A stretch of DNA of 5,103 nucleotides, taken from positions 1 to 5,103 of the forward strand of contig JAKAMP010000260.1 in assembly GCA_021812865.1 (NCBI GenBank). Reading direction: 5' to 3'. Shown in pieces: positions 1 to 5,103 of the stretch. How positions within the stretch are numbered: the stretch's first letter is position 1; each line of letters starts with the position of its first letter. A program made the position numbers and the translations under genes. This DNA comes from Bacteroidota bacterium (GTDB taxonomy: Bacteria; Bacteroidota; Bacteroidia; Bacteroidales; JAAYUG01). A model generated the notes under the pieces. The model was not told where the DNA came from, did no database searches, and saw only the letters and a program-made list of their open reading frames with translations.

Positions 1-344
1 TCCGATCTGAATTCTGCCCTGGCATGGAGGATCTTGCATGCTTCCAGTGCTTCGGCCGTTCTGATGCGGGCTGCCTCTTCATGCGATTTACCCTCTATGC
101 CGGCTTCGCCCCTGGTAAGATAGGCCGAAACCACTTCATGCCCGGCTGCCGCCAGAAGAGCCATGGTTCCTCCTGCCCCGCTCTCGGGATCGTCGGGATG
201 GGCCCCTGCAACAATGATTTTAAGCTTGCCGGAGGATGCCTTTGTCTGCAGGGAAGCAGAACCGGCGGTTCCGGTTACGGCCAGCGCGCCAACGGCCGAG
301 ATTGCAGAAGTGCGCAGCATGCTGCGTCGGGAAATGTTTTTCAT
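1..344 (-). CDS. PIG-L/LmbE family deacetylase, Tat-like signal, N-terminal part only
   Basis: I translated the reverse strand from the ATG at 344. It gives 114 residues before the left edge cuts the gene. Residues 5-11 read SRRSMLR, close to the twin-arginine consensus, and are followed by a small-residue, mildly hydrophobic stretch (about 12-31), so Tat export is likely. Residues 48-54 read AHPDDPE, the HPDDxE signature of PIG-L/LmbE deacetylases. By analogy with MshB, H49 and D52 would bind zinc and D51 would be the general base. GGTMALLAAAGHEV (58-71) matches the helix and strand that follow in this fold. The family removes N-acetyl groups from GlcNAc-type sugars or related amides; the substrate here cannot be told. 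The C-terminal zinc histidine lies outside the window. In-frame ATG (368) and GTG (374) starts exist upstream, right after a stop codon. I chose 344 because it puts the arginine pair at residues 6-7. The gene is divergent from the one at 911. Confidence 0.9.
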   Translation of the reverse strand, partial: MKNISRRSMLRTSAISAVGALAVTGTAGSASLQTKASSGKLKIIVAGAHPDDPESGAGGTMALLAAAGHEVVSAYLTRGEAGIEGKSHEEAARIRTAEALEACKILHARAEFRS

Positions 345-532
345 GATCTGGAAACTTTTAACATGCATGTTCACTCAGGATCAAAAGGCATATGCTCATT
401 GGTTTATGATCAGGCAATTTAGCGAATCCTCCTTTGAGATGATCCATTTCGTGACAAAAGGATTCAAAGTATAATCAAAATGAATTCAAGAAAACAGGTT
501 TATCTATAGATCTCAGATTCATCCGACACAGA

Positions 533-554
533 AACAGCATGATTCAACGCTGTT
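533..554. repeat. Short inverted repeat AACAGC/GCTGTT
   Basis: AACAGC (533-538) and GCTGTT (549-554) are perfect inverted copies around a 10-base spacer. The spacing is about two helical turns between arm starts, which would suit a dimeric regulator. A 6-bp repeat of this kind can easily arise by chance in a region this long, and I see no second copy, so the function is unsupported. Confidence 0.2.
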
Positions 555-614
555 CCACTAAAACAGAGTCATGGGGTCGGGTATAGATGGCAAGAATTTC
601 CTGGTAAGGGTTTA

Positions 615-707
615 CCCATGGATTGACCACTGACTGACCATAGACTAACCACCGACTGACCATGGATTGACCACAGACTGACCACGGGCTGACCACCGTT
701 TGACCAA
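615..707. repeat. Tandem array of 11-bp units, eight copies plus a partial ninth
   Basis: Eight contiguous units start at 615, 626, 637, 648, 659, 670, 681 and 692, and a partial ninth (ACCAA) follows at 703. The consensus is ACCAYNGAYTG. G at position 7 and T at position 10 are the same in all eight units. ACCA at positions 1-4 is kept in all but the first base of unit 1. Position 6 varies freely (G,T,A,C,G,A,G,C), and position 5 is T or C. Units 1-4 resemble units 5-8 (36 of 44 bases identical), more than neighbouring units resemble each other, which hints at duplication of a four-unit block. TGA stops fall in all three forward frames, so the array is not forward coding sequence. An 11-bp period is close to one helical turn, so a protein bound to each unit would sit on roughly one face of the DNA; that role is inference. 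Confidence 0.9.
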
Positions 708-871
708 ATGTATGGCTTTCACAGTTACTTGTTGCTTATCTCAGGTTTCGAAAGCTTGGATCATGATGATCAGGCTTGAGTTTCGCTTAAATCAACCCAA
801 CCCAAAGATATTCAGCATGTTTTCAGACATATCGCTTTCTCAACATGCAAAAATCCTATACATTGCATGAT

Positions 872-891
872 CCGGAACGATACTGTTCCGG
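872..891. promoter_or_regulatory. Perfect 7-bp inverted repeat upstream of the secreted-protein start
   Basis: CCGGAAC (872-878) and GTTCCGG (885-891) are perfect inverted copies separated by six bases. A further G-T wobble pair could shorten the loop to four. The site ends 19 bases before the ATG at 911. It could be an operator for a dimeric regulator or a hairpin in the 5' leader of the mRNA. No T-run follows, so it is not a standard intrinsic terminator. If translation instead began at 845, the repeat would be coding sequence. Confidence 0.45.
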
Positions 892-910
892 TACCTCTAA
901 ATCTTCGCCT

Positions 911-1897
911 ATGAAATATGCCATCCCTACCCTGCTGTTCATGGTTTTTATCCATGCCTCACTGTCCGCACAGGAACCCTCTCCCCTTCCTGATAAACCC
1001 GGAACCTGGAGTTACGCTTACCTGGATGACGGAAATACGAAAATGTACATTTCCCAATACGGCATGAAGCCTGAAGAGGTCAATATGTTCAAAAAGAAAC
1101 TTGATCAGTTGGTGAATGTCATGCATCAGAATCCTGTCCTGGCGAATCCCAGAGGTATCGACCCCATGGTGGAATCCAGGCCCCTGTATCCATACGGTTT
1201 CGAGATGCACCCGCAGAATTACGGGGTTATCGGCGAGATCAATTTCCGGCTCTGTCCCTGGTTCAGCTCAAAAGGGAAGGTGTACAGGCAGACTATAGAG
1301 CCTCCGCGCGTTTCGGTATACATCAACCAGATTCTTCCCCTCATGCACAGCGCATTCAATGTGGATGCACAGGGAGAACAAAGTCTGAAAAAAGCCGAGG
1401 CCCTGGCCAACGACATTGTGAAACCCGATAAAATCAAGGAACTGGCACCGGGTGTGACCCTGTACGATGCAGCCATTGTGATTTGCAAACCCGGGAGAGA
1501 ATTGTACCTGCCCTGTACCGTGGAGGAGGCTTACAAAAGACTGATCACCTTTTACGAACTTCTGGCAAAAGCCCAGCCTGTTTTCCAGGTAATGCTCGAT
1601 CCGCTGAAACAGGAATATCAGAAGCTCACCCCCGCGCAGCTGAAAAGCCCGGCCTATTTCGGGGATTCCCCTTCCGGGATTACCTATAAACCCAATAAGG
1701 ATCCGCTATTCATCTTCAACAACGAATTCTTTGACCGGAGCAAACCAAAGACCAACGCGCAACTGATCGTTATACCGATCGATGCGGATTACTTCAGGAA
1801 AGATTCCGGTTTTGTACCCAACAGCATCGGGTACCTGAGAATATACCAGCTCCTGCATTCCCTCGATCCGGCTGCCCTGCTGAAGCTTATAGACTAA
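911..1897 (+). CDS. Secreted protein of unknown function, 328 aa, signal peptide
   Basis: I do not recognise the family. From the ATG at 911 the protein starts with a standard Sec signal peptide: MKY, a hydrophobic core (residues 4-17) and a SLSA-QEPS cleavage site after residue 20. The mature part is about 308 residues, roughly 34 kDa, with no further membrane segment and no lipobox cysteine, so it should be periplasmic or exported. Visible landmarks are WSYAYLDDG (33-41), a helix-like stretch (54-71), QNPVLANPRGIDP (73-85), EPPRVSVYINQILPLMH (130-146), a lysine-rich helical region (158-178), and FDRSKPKTNAQLIVIPI (274-290). The mature protein has only three cysteines (115, 192, 202). I see no catalytic signature. 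An in-frame ATG at 845 would add 22 polar residues before the signal peptide and is less likely. The gene ends in TAA 53 bases before the convergent gene's stop codon, and it is divergent from the deacetylase. No clear Shine-Dalgarno sequence precedes it. Confidence 0.85.
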   Translation: MKYAIPTLLFMVFIHASLSAQEPSPLPDKPGTWSYAYLDDGNTKMYISQYGMKPEEVNMFKKKLDQLVNVMHQNPVLANPRGIDPMVESRPLYPYGFEMHPQNYGVIGEINFRLCPWFSSKGKVYRQTIEPPRVSVYINQILPLMHSAFNVDAQGEQSLKKAEALANDIVKPDKIKELAPGVTLYDAAIVICKPGRELYLPCTVEEAYKRLITFYELLAKAQPVFQVMLDPLKQEYQKLTPAQLKSPAYFGDSPSGITYKPNKDPLFIFNNEFFDRSKPKTNAQLIVIPIDADYFRKDSGFVPNSIGYLRIYQLLHSLDPAALLKLID

Positions 1898-1950
1898 AAG
1901 TTTTTCGGTAGCAAACCTCACTGGTGCATGATCGTGGATACCGCGCCCGA
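1898..1950. terminator. Convergent-gene gap with a weak stem, possible shared terminator
   Basis: The 53 bases between the two stop codons hold one modest stem. GATCG (1930-1934) pairs with CGATC (1948-1952), and after a bulged T two more G-C pairs are possible (1936-1937 with 1946-1947). It overlaps the stop codon of the reverse-strand gene. On neither strand does a proper T-run follow the stem directly, so this is a weak candidate. Termination here is expected mainly because the genes converge. Confidence 0.2.
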
Positions 1951-4900
1951 TCAAACCCTTAGCCCGATCAGCACCACATCGTCCACCTGCTCGAATTCGC
2001 CCTTCCATTCGTCGAACTTCTTTTCAAGCACTTCCTTCTGCTCTTTCATGGGAAGGGGATGAAGGGTGACAAACAGTTCCTTCAGAGCCTTGTACATGAA
2101 TTTCTTTCCTTTCGGACCGCCGAACTGGTCGGCATACCCGTCGGAAAACATATAGAACTGGTCGCCTGGCTCAAATTGGATGGAATGGGTGGTAAAATTC
2201 GGCATCACTTCATGAATGGCCACCGGCATTTTGTCGCCCTTTATTTCGCTCAGTTCGCCCTTCCTGATCATGTACAGCGGGTTGTTGGCCCCTGCAAACT
2301 GAATCTCCTTTTTTACCGGATCGAGCACACAGAGGGTCATATCCATGCCGTCCTTATTCTCGCCCGATTCTCCTTTCTGGTGAAGAGCCTTGATGATGAA
2401 TTTTCTCAGTTGGTCGAGGATTTCCCCGGGCTTTGGAGAAACGCTCCTGGCCAGGATTTCGTTCAGGTAAGTGATCCCCAGCAGGCTCATGAATGCCCCG
2501 GGAACGCCGTGCCCGGTGCAGTCGGCTGCCGCGAGGTATACCCTGCCATCCTTTTCTGCAATCCAGTAAAAATCACCGCTTACGATGTCTCTGGGCCTGA
2601 ACAGTACAAAATGCTCAGGCAGCAGAAGCTTCAGGTAAATTGCGGTGGGCAGAATGGAACGCTGGATTTTCTGGGCATAAAATATGCTGTCGGTGATCTC
2701 TTTCTTCTGCAGTCCGATCTGGTCCCGCTGCTGGGTGGCAAGGTCCCGCTGCGCCTCAATCTCTGCATTGGCATCCTCCAGTTCCTTTGTCCTGATTTTC
2801 ACTAATTGCTCGAGCTTCTGCTTCTGCTGTTCAATGCTGCGAAGCCTTACTTTGTAGAAGAGATATGCCGCAAAAACGATCAGCAAGACCACGGTGATCC
2901 TGAAAATCCAGGTGTCGTACCAGGCCTTCCGGATGGTAAACTGGTATTTCTGCGCATATCCCCATATATTGTTCTTACCCTTGGCACGGTAAATGAATTC
3001 ATAGGTTCCCGGCATCAGGTTGGAGTAATAGGCTTTGTATTCCTTTCCCTTGTTGTACGAGGAATAGTCATTCTCCAGTCCCCTGAGGTAAAATTCATAT
3101 TCAACGGACTGTTCATCGGTAAAGGACAGGGCCGAAATCTCGAATACGATATTATTCTGGTTGTGCCTGAAAACGTGGCCCTGCGCCTGGTTGATCTCTT
3201 TCCCGTTGAGGTAAATCTTTTCAATATAACAAAGCGGAGTGTAGGTTCTTCCAGAAGCCGCGCGCAGGTTGAAATTCGAAATTCCGTGATAGGTCCCGAT
3301 CCACAGCAGACCCTTGGCATCGACATGCAGTCCTTCCACCGTAATCTCATCCCCGGCCAGTCCGTCTTTGGAATCGAGCGAAAATTCCTCGGAATTTGTA
3401 TTCTTGTTGAAGTAGGTTACCCCGGCATTGGTTCCCAGCCACAGGTAATTCCTGTTCTTTGCCGGACAGATGGATTTGACCACCACATTGGACCGCGTGG
3501 TAAAATTCACAGGGGTGTACTCTCCTTTTTCATAGTATCCCAGTCCGCAATCCGAACCTACCCAAAGCTTGTTCTCATCATAGACCAGGGTCCATACCGA
3601 ACAATCGAGGTCCTTCAGCAGCCTGAACTGCCCGTTCTCAAACACCACGATGCCTGCGTTGTTGCCTCCGTATATTTTGCCGTTCACTTCAACCAGGTGG
3701 TAGATGGACGAGGTGGCCGCATTCTGTATCAGCTCGGGCTCCGAGAAGAAGTCCTTCAGGTAGTACACTTTCCCGCTCAGGCCGGTGAGCAGGAATATTT
3801 CGCCTTTCGAACTGATAAAAATGTTTTCGAGGTTTTCAAGCTGCTTGGTAAATCGTCTTTCCCTGATGAAACCCAGGGTATTTCCGTTGAGCACAAACAT
3901 GCCCCTGGAATTGGCCACGAGCACCTCTCCTTCAGGCAACAGGCCTGCAATGCATCTTTCATTTTTCAGGGCAACCTCGGAATTGAAATTCACCAAATCG
4001 TTGCCAAAATAAAACAACCCATTATTGGAGGCTACCCATATCCTGCCTTTCCTGTCTTCCAGAATGGAATAGATGTAACTGTTCAGGGTATTCGGAAAGA
4101 AATTCCTTAGTCCTTTCTTGTTGGTTATCCTTTGCAATCCTCCACTGAAGCCGATCCAGAGATTGTCCTCGGCATCCTCCAGAATAGACAGGATGGTGTT
4201 GTTTTTCAACCCGATCTCCTTTTCGTATACAATGGCTTTCTGGTCGGTTGATATCACCTGGAAGAGCTGCAGGTCGGAAATGAGCCACACCGACCCGTAT
4301 TTGCCCTGTTTGAAGTTTTTGATGATCACATTGGATATTCCTAGATTACGGTTCAGTTTTCTTGAAGTGGATTTAAAATCCCCGTGAATGAAATCCCTGA
4401 ACCCGCAAATGGATATACCTTCCTTGGTGGAAAGCCATATACTGTCATTGTTATCGAGAAAAATGCTGTAGCACTCCTCGCCGGAAACCTTCTTCAGGCC
4501 TTTATTGGTTGATGAATAATAAAAAACCCCATCGAGGGTAGCGAAGAACTTGCCATTGCCCTTCCTGTCGCTTTCCATCCCGATGATCTTGCCAGAGAGT
4601 TCCGGGTATGACTGCGAGAAATCGATTTGTTTGCCAGTATGATCGAGAACGCATACGCCATTATCGCCATAGAACCATTTATTGTTCTTGCTGTCGATGC
4701 AGATGCCCGAGAATGCCTTGTCGGTAAACCGGTTCCGGGTGATGGTATCGTTCTGGTATTCCGAAATGCCCTTGGAGGTTGCAAAAAATATTACTCCCGA
4801 GCTATCCTGGGCAATGTCCATCACCGAGCTGTTGTTCATTCCATTCCGGCTGTCGTATACCTTCATTTCCCTTCCGTTGTATCGCACAACGCCGGCATTG

Positions 4901-5103
4901 GTGCCGAACCACATATAGCCTTTCTCGTCCTGGTATATGCTGAACACATCTTCCTGGGGAAGACCGTCCTCTGTTCCGTAGAGAACATAAGGCAGCTGAC
5001 CCGTCTGGAAACTTCCGTAATAACTGCTGATGAATTCATCGGGGGTCTGAAGGGTTTTTCCCTGCATGGCTTTGGTGAGGATCATCAGCAGACCATCCTT
5101 CTT
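1951..5103 (-). CDS. Membrane sensor phosphatase: double β-propeller, Y_Y_Y, TM, coiled coil, SpoIIE/PP2C
   Basis: From the first visible ATG (5085) the protein has 1044 residues. The frame stays open to the right edge (KKDGLL precedes that ATG), so I annotate it as 5'-partial. Residues 33-607 hold fourteen propeller blades with WxGTxxG-like cores, for example 57-70, 215-227, 308-320, 348-360, 506-519, 547-560 and 593-606; this equals two seven-bladed propellers. A Y_Y_Y domain follows (about 644-717, ending in the PGTYEFIYRAKG region), then one membrane helix (726-745), a glutamine/lysine-rich coiled coil (748-800) and a SpoIIE/PP2C phosphatase (about 801-1042). The phosphatase keeps its metal-binding acidic residues: D838 (SGDFYW), D855 (ADCTGHG), D982 (SDGYADQFGG) and D1035-D1036. 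It should therefore be an active Ser/Thr phosphatase in the cytoplasm, controlled by a ligand bound outside the membrane. Family members dephosphorylate STAS-type anti-sigma antagonists; the partner here is unknown. No kinase, receiver or DNA-binding domain is present. The first visible residues do not look like a signal peptide. Confidence 0.95.
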   Translation of the reverse strand, partial: KKDGLLMILTKAMQGKTLQTPDEFISSYYGSFQTGQLPYVLYGTEDGLPQEDVFSIYQDEKGYMWFGTNAGVVRYNGREMKVYDSRNGMNNSSVMDIAQDSSGVIFFATSKGISEYQNDTITRNRFTDKAFSGICIDSKNNKWFYGDNGVCVLDHTGKQIDFSQSYPELSGKIIGMESDRKGNGKFFATLDGVFYYSSTNKGLKKVSGEECYSIFLDNNDSIWLSTKEGISICGFRDFIHGDFKSTSRKLNRNLGISNVIIKNFKQGKYGSVWLISDLQLFQVISTDQKAIVYEKEIGLKNNTILSILEDAEDNLWIGFSGGLQRITNKKGLRNFFPNTLNSYIYSILEDRKGRIWVASNNGLFYFGNDLVNFNSEVALKNERCIAGLLPEGEVLVANSRGMFVLNGNTLGFIRERRFTKQLENLENIFISSKGEIFLLTGLSGKVYYLKDFFSEPELIQNAATSSIYHLVEVNGKIYGGNNAGIVVFENGQFRLLKDLDCSVWTLVYDENKLWVGSDCGLGYYEKGEYTPVNFTTRSNVVVKSICPAKNRNYLWLGTNAGVTYFNKNTNSEEFSLDSKDGLAGDEITVEGLHVDAKGLLWIGTYHGISNFNLRAASGRTYTPLCYIEKIYLNGKEINQAQGHVFRHNQNNIVFEISALSFTDEQSVEYEFYLRGLENDYSSYNKGKEYKAYYSNLMPGTYEFIYRAKGKNNIWGYAQKYQFTIRKAWYDTWIFRITVVLLIVFAAYLFYKVRLRSIEQQKQKLEQLVKIRTKELEDANAEIEAQRDLATQQRDQIGLQKKEITDSIFYAQKIQRSILPTAIYLKLLLPEHFVLFRPRDIVSGDFYWIAEKDGRVYLAAADCTGHGVPGAFMSLLGITYLNEILARSVSPKPGEILDQLRKFIIKALHQKGESGENKDGMDMTLCVLDPVKKEIQFAGANNPLYMIRKGELSEIKGDKMPVAIHEVMPNFTTHSIQFEPGDQFYMFSDGYADQFGGPKGKKFMYKALKELFVTLHPLPMKEQKEVLEKKFDEWKGEFEQVDDVVLIGLRV

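Larger units (their letters stand above)
345..910. other. Divergent intergenic region with repeat array and inverted repeats
   Basis: This stretch of about 570 bases separates the reverse-strand deacetylase from the forward-strand secreted protein, so it must carry both promoters. I see no convincing protein gene in it; the open frames here are short and lack family features. It contains an 11-bp tandem array (615-707), a 6-bp inverted repeat AACAGC/GCTGTT with a 10-base loop (533-554), a 10-bp palindrome ATCTATAGAT (502-511) and a perfect 7-bp inverted repeat (872-891). No clear match to the Bacteroidota promoter pattern (TTTG near -33, TAnnTTTG near -7) was found in front of either gene. 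The closest is TATACTTTG on the reverse strand at 465-473, which is one base out of register. Confidence 0.7.

Noticed and set aside
465..473. TATACTTTG on the reverse strand as a -7 promoter box for the deacetylase
   Set aside because: It is one base off the TAnnTTTG spacing, lies about 120 bases from the start, and has no well-spaced -33 element.
24..474. Forward-strand open frames over the left end
   Set aside because: The reverse strand there encodes a clear Tat signal and HPDD deacetylase motif. The forward translations are Gly/Cys-rich with no family features.
603..616. Small hairpin GGTAA/TTACC at the edge of the repeat array
   Set aside because: Five base pairs with a four-base loop and no T-run is too weak to call a terminator or operator.
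615..707. Reading the repeat array as a CRISPR array
   Set aside because: The units are only 11 bp and contiguous, with no spacers, and no cas gene is present.
406..775. Exact 10-base direct repeat ATGATCAGGC at 406-415 and 766-775
   Set aside because: It might suggest target duplication around an inserted segment, but one 10-base match in a region this size is close to chance, and no mobile-element gene or terminal inverted repeat lies between the copies.
845..910. Upstream start of the secreted protein at 845
   Set aside because: It would place 22 polar residues before a textbook signal peptide, and it runs through the inverted repeat at 872-891. The start at 911 fits better.
2059..4110. 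Two long forward-strand open frames (2059-2805 and 2806-4110)
   Set aside because: They lie antisense inside the sensor phosphatase, whose domains are continuous and recognisable across the same bases. Their translations show no coherent domain, signal or fold pattern, so they are shadows of that gene.

Overview
The window most likely comes from a member of the Bacteroidota, probably an environmental or gut-type Bacteroidales or relative. The main reason is the large reverse-strand gene. It has two-component-regulator propeller blades, a Y_Y_Y domain, one membrane helix, a coiled coil and a SpoIIE/PP2C phosphatase, an arrangement typical of that phylum. Shine-Dalgarno signals are weak or absent at the starts, and base composition is moderate in GC, which also fits. 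No rRNA, tRNA, CRISPR array, insertion sequence or prophage gene was seen. The taxonomic call is inference.

Layout: (1) 1-344, reverse strand: the N-terminal part of an exported PIG-L/LmbE-type zinc deacetylase, with a Tat-like signal and an AHPDDPE motif, cut by the left edge. (2) 345-910: a non-coding region of about 570 bases between two divergent genes. It holds a tandem array of 11-bp units (615-707) and a perfect 7-bp inverted repeat (872-891) just upstream of the next gene. (3) 911-1897, forward strand: a secreted protein of 328 residues with a clear signal peptide and no family I recognise. (4) 1898-1950: a 53-base gap between convergent genes. (5) 1951-5103, reverse strand: the sensor phosphatase, whose reading frame stays open through the right edge.

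The genes do not form an obvious operon. Genes 1 and 2 diverge, and genes 2 and 3 converge. The sensor phosphatase is best read as a transmembrane signalling protein: a sensor of 14 blades (two seven-bladed propellers) plus Y_Y_Y outside the inner membrane, and a cytoplasmic serine/threonine phosphatase. Its partner (expected to be a phosphorylated STAS-type protein) is not in the window. Nothing here proves a new system. The points most worth a second look are the 11-bp array with its hypervariable column, the hairpin before the secreted protein, and the complete 14-blade sensor that lacks a recognisable signal peptide at its first visible ATG.
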